Assembly: GCA_026398575.1 (NCBI GenBank)
Contig: JAPLSP010000077.1
Coordinates: 1 to 27,071 of the forward strand
DNA: 27,071 bases
From: Candidatus Sumerlaeota bacterium
Lineage (GTDB): Bacteria; Sumerlaeota; Sumerlaeia; JADFCT01
Reading direction: 5' to 3'
Shown here: positions 1 through 9,100 of the stretch, piece after piece
Layout of the letters: each line of letters begins with the position of its first letter
Numbering within the stretch: position 1 is the first letter of the stretch
Position numbers and translations under genes: made by a program
Notes under the pieces: model-generated
Database searches by the model: none
What the model saw: only the letters and a program-made list of their open reading frames with translations
What the model was told of the DNA's origin: nothing

Positions 1-91
1 TTTTTAGCGCCAGGGCCATTGAATCGCCAAAAAGAAGGCGGCGAGCCACCTTACTCCAAAAGCTGGCGCCACTCCTATCCGCATTAATCTC
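1..91. repeat. Partial copy of an intergenic fold-back (inverted-repeat) element
   Basis: Bases 33-91 match 24739-24797 almost base for base, including the shared core CCACCTTACTCCAAAAGCTG and the flank CTCCTATCCGCAT. Bases 1-40 match the reverse complement of the loop and arm of that second copy. This copy is therefore in the opposite loop orientation and is cut by the left edge of the window. It does not look coding. Bases 92-165 between it and the lyase gene show nothing recognisable. Confidence 0.8.
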
Positions 92-165
92 CTCTTGCCA
101 CGTGAACGGTCGCGCCAATTTTACGTGATCGTATTTACGAATATGAGTCCTTGGTCCTCGCAGCG

Positions 166-2249
166 CTAATAGACTCGCCAGGAATTGGGCGGGATGTATT
201 TATCGAATTGCGCGATGTAGTTGTGGCCGCCGGTCACCGGGAGGGTGAGGATGGCTTTGTCTTTTTGCGCATTGCATGAGGCGCCGGAGGGCAGCTGGCG
301 CGGGGTTAACCGGCCTGCGATGGTGACGTGGATGGTCTTCGTGGCGTGCGTCGGCTCGCTCAGCGCCAGCGCGAGCGTCGTTGCCGATTCCTGCAAGAAT
401 ACGATGCAGGGATAATCCACAGTGACTTTGTCCACCGATCCCGCCTGCCAGAAGATGGCGCCGAGGGCGCCCGCCGTCGAATGCCTCAAAGCATGGACGG
501 CGCTGGATTGCGCGAGGATGGTGAACGGCGGCGCCGCCGTGTATGCCGCCATTTGCGCGCTGCTTTTGCCGGGCGCCAGGGCGTAGGCGTATTTTGCGCC
601 CAGCGGATTGACGCCGTGATCGAAGAGCAGCGTCAGGATGGGATTGGACTTTGTGGACGTGCTGCCATTCACGTTCAGGCCATTCCAGCTCCCGGTTTGA
701 GTTTGGCGAATTCCCCGGACGGTTGGGCTGCCGGGAAAGTAATAACCGATGTTGTCGCACTGCGCCCAATGCAGGCCGGTCAGGAGCGTATTCCAGGCGA
801 GCGCTGTTTTGGACGTGCCGTCGCTGAGCCAGAGCGGTGTATCCGAGCGCGGCAGCACGCGCTGATTGACGATGGTCTCGGCGGTGTTGGAAGACGGGCA
901 GCGGACGTCCGTGCCGAGGCAGACGATTTCATTGTCGAAGAAGAACCAGCTTTTCTTTGCGGTCAGCGCTGTTTGGTTGGCGGCCAGATCCATCGCCGAA
1001 ACGCCGCAGGCGCCCATCCACGTCCCGCCAACGAACGTCTTGGTTCCCTTGCCATATCCCTGTCCCGCCGTCAGCGTCTTGCGCTCGACGCTTGTTCCCG
1101 GAACGCGATTCCAATCGAGCGTGGCATAGGTGTTGGAGATATTGTAGTCGCTATAATTCGTCTGGAGCCACGTCGCGCCGTCGGATTCATGCCAGGATTT
1201 CTTACCCTCATTATTGACCAGCCGGATTTGATCTGCATGAAGCGCTTGGCCGCCGAGATGGCGTCGGTGCGGCGGGAATTGGCGACGTTGCCCAGGACCA
1301 GCAGCGACAGCGGTACGGTCATCTGCCCCTGGTCGCCACGCGTGAATTCGCGCCCCCGGCACGAAATCTCGTAATAGTTGCCGTAGATCATCCAGCGGCT
1401 GCCGTCGAGGATATAATTGGCCAAAGTTTCGACACTCGACGTGGTCACCTGATACGCGCTGTCCTTGGAAAAGAGCAAATAGCGGCTGACGTCCTCCCCG
1501 AAGCCGCGCCCGTAGCCGCCGTTATAGAGTTGCGCGCCGTGCTGATAGAAAGAGCCATCTTCTTTGATTCCCTCAGTCACTCCACTTTGCACCGCACATT
1601 CCAGTTCAATGGCTTGTTTGACAAGTGTCATCCGCGCCGCGTCGCGATCCATGAGCCCCAAATACATGTGGTTCATGGCGCTCCAAATACGGTTCTGGCC
1701 CGTATCCTGAATCGTAGATTTAATCAGAAAGGCCAGCGCATCGCGCGAGGCCGTGAAGCTCGTGGCGTTCACGAATCCCTGCATCAGCAGGAGCGAAGGG
1801 CCGAGATTATTCGGAACGCCGATTTCCCACCACCACCAGTTGCCCGGCAGTGGACAGCCGTTATATGCGACGTGTTTCTGCCCATAGTCCAGCGCCAGCG
1901 TGATCGAGGTTAGCAGCGCCGCCTGGTGGTAGCGGAAATAGGTCGGGATATTGTAGGCCAGCGTCATCGCGTAGATGCGGCTGTAGTGATTGCCGACGCT
2001 CCAGGCGCCCGACGGCGTCTCGCTGTAGTTGACGTCGCTCCAGCTACCGTCTTTCTTCATCGAGGCGATGGAGCTTTCGCTATAGTCCGCGGTCGTCGCC
2101 AGGTGATAGGCGCGGACGTTGCTGGTCATGATGTCGAAGTCGCTCGAGGCCTGGAGCTGCGCGTTTGCGGAAAGGGAAAGGACATCAAGGACCGCAAGGA
2201 CCGCAAGGATTTTGAAATGAATTCTGGAATGGATTGAGAATCGAATCAT
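166..2249 (-). pseudogene. Polysaccharide lyase family 8 (hyaluronate/chondroitin/xanthan lyase-like), frame-disrupted
   Basis: Two reading frames together make a PL8 lyase, an enzyme class that cleaves uronic-acid polysaccharides by beta-elimination outside the cytoplasm. The upstream frame starts at 2249 with a signal peptide (core ILAVLAVLDVLSLSANA). It carries the PL8 signatures NWWWWEIGVPNNLGPS and DGSFYQHGAQLYNGGYG, which hold the family's catalytic His and Tyr (nine residues apart), then CRGREFTRG with the active-site Arg pair. The second frame resumes with NNEGKKSWHESDGATW and continues through WFFFDNEIVCLGTDV and ETIVNQR to a stop at 166. The frames switch at about 1210-1250. The segment that normally joins these parts in PL8 (roughly 20 residues, near the Glu/Asn motif) is missing, so a simple one-base slip does not explain it. 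Combined length would be near 690 residues, normal for the family. It is either a true pseudogene or an assembly error. Substrate cannot be told. The gene appears to stand alone. Confidence 0.8.
2178..2213. repeat. Four 9-bp units AAGGACNNN inside the lyase signal-peptide region
   Basis: Units are AAGGACATC, AAGGACCGC, AAGGACCGC and the decayed AAGGATTTT. On the minus strand they encode the tripeptides AVL, AVL and DVL, which form the hydrophobic core of the lyase signal peptide. A closely related 9-bp unit (AGGGACNNN) occurs at 20512-20547. Confidence 0.75.
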
Positions 2250-2434
2250 GATGAAGATAAAGGGATGGCTGGAGCAAAATTGGCAAAAGAGCGGTATTCT
2301 TAAGAAGCGAGCATGATTAGGACTTCTATGAATATAGGAATTCATTTTGCGTATTTCGCGGCTTGATTGCAAACGGGGTGATAATATTCTGAATTGCGGG
2401 TGGGATCAAGCCTGGTATTTCTTTGGGGCGAAAT

Positions 2435-2522
2435 GACGAGCGCCAACTAAAGTTGGAACTACGAACGAACTACAAGCGCCAACTGAAGTTGGAACTACAA
2501 ACAAACAACGAGCGCCAGCTGG
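2435..2522. repeat. Tandem hairpin repeats, 36-bp period
   Basis: Two full units and one shortened unit lie at exact 36-bp spacing, each with a small inverted repeat: CCAACT-AA-AGTTGG at 2443-2456, CCAACT-GA-AGTTGG at 2479-2492, and a collapsed CCAGCTGG at 2515-2522. The shared frame around each is GCG(hairpin)AACTAC. The reverse complement of this frame recurs at 22216-22304 with different but still self-complementary stems. Confidence 0.8.
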
Positions 2523-2644
2523 ATTTTTGCGCAAATTCTCTTGTCGGCGGCGGTCCGCCGGGCGTAAACAATTGCAGGCGGAGGCAGCCCCGGCGCTTTC
2601 GAGGCCGGGAAAACGCCTTTTGGGAGGATGGCAAGAAGCGCGCG

Positions 2645-3682
2645 ATGACGGCATACGACAAACCAGCCGACGTGTTGATCGTGGATTCGAGCATGGCGTG
2701 GCGCAACGCCATCGCGCAGACGTTGCGGCACAAGTTTTCGGGCATTTCCATCCGGGAAGCGGGTAATGGCGAACAGGCCCTGCAGATGGCGCTGACGCCG
2801 CCGGACTTGGTGATCACCGAGCTTTTTCTGCCCGGACTGAGCGGGTGGGATTTGCTGAAGCGGCTTCAAGCGCTCGAGACCACGCGCGATACGCCGGTCA
2901 TCGTCATGAGCGAAAAGATGGATATGATTTCCGTCCTCCAGCTGGTTCGCAGCGGCGCCACGGCGATCCTGGTCAAGCCCTTCGGCATCGAAGAGATGCT
3001 TCAACGCGCGGAAAGCCTGCTGAGCCACAAAACAGACGGCGGCGGAACAAAGCCTTCCATCAAACCGCAACCGCGCAGCGCCGTACGCCGTCTGATTCGG
3101 GAGACGATTTATATCCGAATCCCGGTCAAATTGCTGACGCCGGAGGATATTTGCTTTGCCGCGCCGAAGTCCGTCCTGTCCGATGCCCTGGTGGAATGCG
3201 ATTTTGGCGAAGTCAACCGGATGCTCGGCATGCCGCTGCCCGATGCGCCCGTTTCCTGTCAGATCCTGGGCCGCAGCGTCATTGGAGGGATAGACGTGGT
3301 CCGATTGCGCCCGCAAGAGCGGATCGAGAAACTGGCACAGGCGATCGAGGAGCAATTCCGGAAGATGGGCGCGCAAACCACGGTGCTGGCGCTGGGCGAG
3401 TTGACGCCGATGATCGGCATTCCGGCGCGCACGGCGGATATCAGCGCCTTGGGAATGCGGATTTTCGCGCCGTTGGAATTCGAGATTTCCGATGAAATAA
3501 CGCTCTCCGTGCAACGCCTGCTGCGCCATCTTTTCTCGCGCAGCGTTTCCTATAAAATTCTGGCCAAAGTGGCGCGCTGCCAGAAAACCAGCGGCGGCTT
3601 CGAGATTGGCTTGCGCTTCAGCCAGACGCCGCCCCAATTGCTCAGCGACATTCTGCAGTGGACGGCAGTGGGGCAGACTTAG
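2645..3682 (+). CDS. Receiver-like / PilZ-like regulatory protein
   Basis: The product has 345 residues. Residues 8-125 are a CheY-like receiver domain: VLIVDSS at the first acidic site, S89 at the conserved Ser/Thr position and the KPF motif with K111. The residue aligned to the phospho-accepting Asp is Glu (E59 in VITELFLPGLSG), so it may be locked or a pseudo-receiver. After a linker (about 128-148) comes a stretch of about 110 residues that I do not recognise, then a PilZ-like C-terminus (IPARTADISALGMRIF at about 258-274 and GFEIGLRF at about 318-325). PilZ domains commonly bind c-di-GMP, but a clear RxxxR motif is not seen. I chose the ATG at 2645 because the receiver starts just after it and AAGAAG lies 6 bases upstream. 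A longer open frame reaching back to 2423 only translates the hairpin repeats. No DNA-binding domain is visible, so it probably acts by protein contact or second-messenger sensing. Confidence 0.75.
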   Translation: MTAYDKPADVLIVDSSMAWRNAIAQTLRHKFSGISIREAGNGEQALQMALTPPDLVITELFLPGLSGWDLLKRLQALETTRDTPVIVMSEKMDMISVLQLVRSGATAILVKPFGIEEMLQRAESLLSHKTDGGGTKPSIKPQPRSAVRRLIRETIYIRIPVKLLTPEDICFAAPKSVLSDALVECDFGEVNRMLGMPLPDAPVSCQILGRSVIGGIDVVRLRPQERIEKLAQAIEEQFRKMGAQTTVLALGELTPMIGIPARTADISALGMRIFAPLEFEISDEITLSVQRLLRHLFSRSVSYKILAKVARCQKTSGGFEIGLRFSQTPPQLLSDILQWTAVGQT

Positions 3683-3736
3683 TGCTCCGACTCAGAATTC
3701 CGATCACGCAATTTCGAATATGAGCACCCAATTTTC

Positions 3737-4588
3737 CTATTCCTTCAAGGGCTTGATCGTCTGCGGGGCCAGCAGCGGCGGTTCCGATTTGCGGGATGGC
3801 GCTACGGGCGGCTTTGCAGCGTTTTTTTTGCCATTGTTTTTTTCCGATGACGCGGGCGGCTGCGTGGATGGCTTCGCCGGCGGCTTTGAAGGCGATTTTG
3901 CGGGCGAAGGCTTGGCGCCCGCAAACCGCGGATCCTTCTCTTCCAGCAGATACGGGGGCTCACGGTCGTCCGCCGAGCCGACGGGATAGGCCAGAATCTC
4001 AACCTCGCAGGGCAGCAGGCCGTCCTCGATCAGATTGATTCTTACCGCGGCGGCGTAGTTGAGGTCAATGATGCGGCCTTTGATCAGAGGGCCCCGATTG
4101 TTGATCGTGACAATGACGGAAAGATGCGAGCCTGCGGGGCTGCACCGCACGACGGTTCCGAACGGAAGCGTGCGGTGCGCGGCGGTCATCTCGAGCGATT
4201 TATAGGGCTTGCCCGCCGCCGTTTTGAGAATCTGCTGATAGTAAGAAGCCAGTCCCCGCTGCGGCGCATATCTCCGGCCCAATCCATGGTTGAGGATCAG
4301 CGGCTGTCGCTTGCCGACAACGCCGAGCGCCACATAGTCCGGATCGCCGGGATAGAGGATCGTCAAATGCTCTTCGGGGCGAAGTTCGGTCTCGGGGAAG
4401 ATCGGCTCGGCCAGATTCGACCCTTCCCTGCCGGGCTTTTCATAAGACACATCCGGAATTTGCAGATCGGGCGGAAAGATAGATGGCTTTTCGCGGTGAA
4501 ACAGGCGCGAGGGAAGGCAGCCGGCCGCGGCCGCCATCGCTACCATCAAACACGTCAGATGCAACGCAGTCAGGCGCATGAGCTTCAT
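3737..4588 (-). CDS. RlpA-like double-psi beta-barrel lipoprotein, probably not an active lytic transglycosylase
   Basis: The product has 283 residues. A lipoprotein signal ends at AAAAGC (lipidated Cys24). Residues 111-200 form an RlpA-type double-psi barrel: GLASYY, MTAAHRTLPFGTVVR, TINNRGP and GRIIDLNYAAAVRI. In active RlpA enzymes, which cleave denuded septal glycan, the catalytic set is Glu (in SGE), His (in TAAH) and Asp (in NDRGP). Here His138 is kept but the Glu position is Lys127 (AGK) and the Asp position is Asn164 (NNRGP). Residues 221-283 are a Lys/Pro/Ala-rich low-complexity tail, and there is no SPOR domain. The start codon directly follows the stop of the uracil-DNA glycosylase gene (TGAATG), so the two are probably co-transcribed and translationally coupled. 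An outer-membrane, glycan-binding or structural role is inferred. Confidence 0.82.
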   Translation of the reverse strand: MKLMRLTALHLTCLMVAMAAAAGCLPSRLFHREKPSIFPPDLQIPDVSYEKPGREGSNLAEPIFPETELRPEEHLTILYPGDPDYVALGVVGKRQPLILNHGLGRRYAPQRGLASYYQQILKTAAGKPYKSLEMTAAHRTLPFGTVVRCSPAGSHLSVIVTINNRGPLIKGRIIDLNYAAAVRINLIEDGLLPCEVEILAYPVGSADDREPPYLLEEKDPRFAGAKPSPAKSPSKPPAKPSTQPPASSEKNNGKKNAAKPPVAPSRKSEPPLLAPQTIKPLKE

Positions 4589-5716
4589 TCAGGATTTTCC
4601 GCCCTTGGCCGGTTTCGGTCCAATCCTGCAGCCCAGCTCCTGCATCCGGGCGCGGATCGCGTCCATGTCGCCCATCACCCGCAGGCGGTCTTCGCGCGTG
4701 GGATCGCGCAGCAGATAGCTGGGATGGAACGTCGGCAGCGCGGGGATGCCGCGATATTCGATCCACTTGCCTCTCATGCTGGTGATGGAAGCCGTCAGAT
4801 TTCCGGTGAGGAACTTCAAGGCCGTCGCGCCCAGAAGGCAGATCACGCGCGGGGCGACCGTCTCGATCTGGCGTTCGAGGAATGGGCGGCAGGTCTCCGC
4901 CTCGTCCGGCGCGGGCGTGCGGTTGCCCGGCGGACGGCACTTGACGATGTTGCAGATATAGACCTGCGCGCGAGGCAGGCCCAGGTATGCGATCATCTGG
5001 TCGAGCTTCTGGCCCGCCCGTCCGACAAAGGGGCGGCCGAGGCGGTCTTCATCGAATCCCGGTCCTTCGCCGATGAACATCAATTCGGCCGATGGATTGC
5101 CTTCGCCCGGCACAACGTTGCGGCGGCCTGCATGCAAACGGCAGGCGATGCAGGCGGCCACTTCAGCGCCGATTTGCGCCACGCGTTGAGCCTGCTCCTG
5201 GCTTGACATTGACGATTGCGGATTGCGGATTGCGGATTGCGGATTGACGGCGGGCGATTGCAGATTGCGGATTGCGGATTGCGGATTATCGGAAAGAGAT
5301 TGCGTATTGCGGATTGCGGATTGCGGATTGCGGATTGCGGATTGCGGATTAATGGAAAGAGATTGCGAATTGCGAATTGCGGATTGCGGATTAATGGCAG
5401 GCGGTTGGGGATTGGCGCCTGGCGATTGGGTATTGGCATTTTTAGGGGCGGATATGTCGTTACATAACTCCAAGGCCTGCCCCCTGGCTCCTACTCCCTG
5501 CCCATTGAATTCGGGCTTCGGAATCGTGAACTCGGAACTCGGAACTCGGAACCCGGAACTTGGAACTGTGAACCCGGAACTCGGAACCTGGAACTCGGAA
5601 CTCGGCGCCGCGTCGCCGACCGGCGCCGCGAATTCCAGCCCGATGTCTTTCAGGAATCGCGCATAGCATTGCGCTTCCTGGAGCAATTCCTTGTAGGCTT
5701 CGGATGCCGTTGACAT
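4589..5716 (-). CDS. Type 4 (Fe-S) uracil-DNA glycosylase with repeat-derived linker
   Basis: The product has 375 residues and is expected to remove uracil from DNA in base-excision repair. The catalytic domain spans about 176-362: CxxC (C189, C192), GEGPGFDEDRLGRPFVGRAG at 216-235 (uracil-pocket motif), NIVKCRPPGNRTP with C260, C276, and HPSYLLR at 331-337. The four cysteines fit the family's 4Fe-4S cluster. Residues 1-33 resemble the short helical N-terminus of family members. Between them lie about 140 low-complexity residues made from heptanucleotide DNA repeats: heptapeptides based on VPSSEFR (38-70) and on NPQSAIR (about 96-170). These make it much longer than the usual 200-250 residues, yet the frame is intact. 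No good ribosome binding site is visible before 5716; the start was chosen because it gives the family-like N-terminus. It is upstream of, and coupled to, the RlpA-like gene. Confidence 0.88.
   Translation of the reverse strand: MSTASEAYKELLQEAQCYARFLKDIGLEFAAPVGDAAPSSEFQVPSSGFTVPSSGFRVPSSEFTIPKPEFNGQGVGARGQALELCNDISAPKNANTQSPGANPQPPAINPQSAIRNSQSLSINPQSAIRNPQSAIRNTQSLSDNPQSAIRNLQSPAVNPQSAIRNPQSSMSSQEQAQRVAQIGAEVAACIACRLHAGRRNVVPGEGNPSAELMFIGEGPGFDEDRLGRPFVGRAGQKLDQMIAYLGLPRAQVYICNIVKCRPPGNRTPAPDEAETCRPFLERQIETVAPRVICLLGATALKFLTGNLTASITSMRGKWIEYRGIPALPTFHPSYLLRDPTREDRLRVMGDMDAIRARMQELGCRIGPKPAKGGKS
5203..5431. repeat. Heptanucleotide array, unit GATTGCG, inside the glycosylase gene
   Basis: Runs of GATTGCG (written GCGGATT in another register) are broken by near-identical spacers containing ATTATCGGAAAGAG or ATTAATGGAAAGAG. 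Towards 5400-5431 the units drift into related CGATTGG forms. A 7-bp unit read in any frame gives a 7-residue peptide repeat, here NPQSAIR on the minus strand, so changes of three units keep the frame. Confidence 0.85.
5507..5610. repeat. Second heptanucleotide array, unit GGAACTC, inside the glycosylase gene
   Basis: Imperfect GGAACTC/GGAACCC/GGAACTT units encode the heptapeptide series around VPSSEFR on the minus strand, at residues 38-70 of the glycosylase. The unit sequence differs from the GATTGCG array but the 7-bp length is the same. Confidence 0.8.
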
Positions 5717-6135
5717 TGGCTTCGAGTCATCATTCGCTGGAAAAAATTAAATCTATCCGCTCATCAATAAGGAAAAACCCACATTCGGGACACGCGGACA
5801 CCAATCCGAAAACACATTTTTCGAGCATCGTTTTTCAACGAACGATTCAGGCTTAAAGCGTCACTTCGAAGGTGAAGCGCAAATGGCGGAGCAACAGCGC
5901 ACCACTCGCGCGGCGGATGGAGAATGCGATTTCCACCGGGTGTTGTCAACGCTCGAATTTTAACCCATGAAGTTTGACCCACCTCAACGCTGCTCAGAAA
6001 TTGATCTACTCTATTGTTAGGAGGTGGCAAGCAGGGAATTTACTTCCTTTGGTTTTGAAGTACATTGAGAAACAGGGCTCTATCAAGCGGGCCGATGCAA
6101 TGTCAGGCTAAAATTGAAAGACCCCCCATGAAGCG
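5717..6135. other. Gene-poor interval with a possible gene remnant
   Basis: No convincing complete gene is seen in these 419 bases. On the plus strand a frame open from 5971 to a stop at 6109-6111 has no ATG start and reads ...LVLKYIEKQGSIKRADAMSG. This resembles the first helices of a winged-helix domain (helix, Gly, Ser/Thr-Ile, Arg/Lys-Ala-Asp) and may be the tail of a decayed gene. A minus-strand open frame at 5764-6030 has no recognisable domain. No clear terminator follows the giant gene that ends at 6136. Confidence 0.3.
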
Positions 6136-9100
6136 CTATGGATTATCCATGTCCAAGAACTCACTCTTCGAGCCGGTGAGACTGGGCTTGACAATGATTG
6201 GTTTGTTTGAATAGCCCCGCCCACAGATATGCCCCCACCATGGCTTCCAGAATTGCTGCAGCGCGACCGGGATGTGATGATTGACAGTCAGGGAACGAAC
6301 CGCGGCCTGGGCCGTGCCGGCTATGGGCTGTTGATCGGCGTCCATGGTCGGACTGGCCATGAACCATCCAAAGATGCCGAAGTCGGCGTAAATGGCGCCG
6401 ATATGGGGCGGACGGCGATGTCTTTCCGCGCCAACCGTCAACATCCACATTGTCGGAGCCGAAGTGGGAGAATCGCTGTATAGATCCGGAACATAGCCAA
6501 CGCGTCCGCCTACCAGTACTGTTCCGCTGGTGAGCCGTTGCATGAAATAGCGGGAGGTGATGCGTCTGGTTGATGAGAAATTCTCGTCAATTTCAATTTC
6601 ATGGGGATAATCAAAGTTATAAGGATTTTCATCCCGATCGCCATAGAGCAGCTCGGGATAGACGTTGCCACCCTTGGCCATAATCTTCATCGTGGGCGAT
6701 GCTCTGCTGAAAAATGCCACGGGACAGACGTCGGACGCAAAAACGCGTTTGTCCCCTTTACCCAGGGTGAAAGTATTCGCATTGGCGCTGACCTTGACCA
6801 TGATGCCCGCACTGTCGAGCGCATACGGGGCGATCGGGCCGCCGTTGGTTTTTATCTTCCAGATACCGAGTGACTGGATGGTGTCTGAAACCGCATCATC
6901 CTTCGCCCGCAGGATTCCGCCGAAGCTCAGCACCGTGCTCGTGGTTTTGTCCGGCAGTTCCCAATGATTGATCTTGGAATTTGTTTCGATGGCGGAGAAT
7001 ACCTGCCAGGGCGCGGCCAGATGCTTCAGGATCACGCCATTGAGCTGGAGTTTGCCCCAAACATCATAATCCATGGGAGAATCGGGATTAGTATGATAAA
7101 TCCAGTCGGCCACATCAATGTTGGTGACGGCGAAGCGGTTGCGATTATCCAACGGCAGATCGAATTGTGGCGATGTATAGCCCGGCAGCTGCGAATCGGG
7201 AACCGCCGACATGCGCACGATTTTCAATCCTCCGCCTTTGCCGGTGTTGCCGGTGATGTTGATATTTTCAACATAGGAGTTGATGGCGGTGATTCGATAG
7301 ACGGTCAGATTCACGTTCATCTGGCGAACATTGGCTTGCGTGTATAACCACCTCAGTCCGCCGACATCCGATTGGATATATTCAATCCAGGTCGGCATTT
7401 GGGTTGGATTAGCGCGATTGCGCAGGCCATAGATGGCCAGTGTGTCATTGGGGCCGGCATCCGGCGGAAGGACAATTCCGCGTCCATCCGGCGCCATAAT
7501 GTCAGGGGTTGGGATGTGGCGTCTGCCGTTGATCTTATAGACAATCAGCCAGTCATTTCCAATGCGGCTCAGCGGCCAATGATACGTCGCTTTGAACACG
7601 ATGGTTTGACTGCTCATCAGCAGTTGGGTCCTGGTGGCCGGAGATGGCAGAATCGTGTCGGGGACCGGCTGCCATGTCAGCGTGACGTCGCCGGCGGGAA
7701 CCCCTGAAGTGACGGCGTTTCCGGAGCCGTTGTATGTAAGCCCCTGGCTGTCCACGAAAGACCAATGCGCCTCTTCGGGATCCACCTGGACGATGACGGT
7801 CCCGGTCTGCCGTTGATAGATTCCGGTGAAAGTAATGGTCGCGCCGGCCTTGAGCGACTGGGTGGCGGAGGCCGGTTCATCCCATTCCGCGAGCGGCGTC
7901 CAAACAATCGTATAATCTCCCGGAACCATATAATCAAACGTGGCCGAGCCTGAGCTGGCGAGAGTATAGCTGCTCGGTCCGGTCAACAACCATGCCGCGT
8001 TAGCGGGCGATACATTGACGATGACACGCCCGGTCGTTGGCTGATACACGCCAATAAATGTTACCTGGCCATCCTTGATGAGCGTCTGACTGGTGGGATT
8101 GGGCGATGGCGCCTCATAGTATGGCAATGATTCCCAGGTCAGCGCAATGCCGCCCGTCGGGATGCGCGGTATTGTCTGATCTCCCGCGCCTGTATGCGCC
8201 GCGCCGTCCCCGTCCGTGAAGGACCAGGTCGCGGAGGGCGGCGTCACCTGCACCACCACCGTTCCCGTCTGGCGCGCATAAACGCCGGCGAATGTAATAA
8301 GTCCGTTCTTTGTCAGGGTTTGCGAGGTGGACGGAGGCGCGTCAAAGTTTGGCAAGGCGCCCCACGCGATCGAAATCACGCCCGTGGGGACGCCGGTCGT
8401 GGTTTGATTGCCGGCGCCAACGTGAATCCCGCCATCGCCGTCTGTGAATGACCAGCTGACATTCAAGAGAGATTTGGCGACCGACTGGGTTGTAACAGTG
8501 ACAACCACGGTTCCGGTCTGACGGATATAGATACCGGTGAAGGTTGTGACAGCATCCTTCGCAAGCGTTTGAGTCGTGGCAGCGGGAGCGTCGTAGTTCG
8601 CCAGCGTTCCCCAAGTCATGCCAATCGCGCCCGTCGGGATACCTTTCGTTGTCTGATTTCCGGCGCCCGCATGGACGTCGCCGTCGCCGTCCGTGAAGGA
8701 CCAGGAAGCGGCGCCTGGCGTCACCTGAACCACCACCGTTCCTGTATGGCGGATGTAGATGCCGGTGAACGTCGTCACGCTATCTTTGGAGAGCGTTTGA
8801 GTGGTGGCGGCGGGAGCGTCATAGTTCGCAAGCGCGCCCCAAGTTATGCCTATTGCGCCTGTTGGGATGCCTTTCGTCGTCTGATTGCCCGCGCCTGCAT
8901 GGACCGCGCCGTCGCCGTCCGTGAAGGACCAGGAAGCGGCGCCCGGCGTCACCTGCACTACGACAGTTCCCGTCTGGCGGACATAGGCGCCGATGAAGGT
9001 TATCACGCCGCCTTTTGCAAGCGTTTGAGTTGTGGCGGCGGGAGCATCGAAGTTCGGCAGCGGGCCCCAGGTTATGCCAATCGCGCCTGTTGGAACGCCT

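Noticed and set aside
328..1374. 348-codon plus-strand open frame over the lyase gene
   Set aside because: The minus strand carries unmistakable PL8 motifs here; this frame is their shadow and shows no domain of its own.
5203..5610. CRISPR-like array
   Set aside because: The units are 7 bp long with no regular spacers; it is a short tandem repeat.
5764..6030. 88-codon minus-strand open frame
   Set aside because: No recognisable domain, no ribosome binding site and a composition typical of non-coding DNA.
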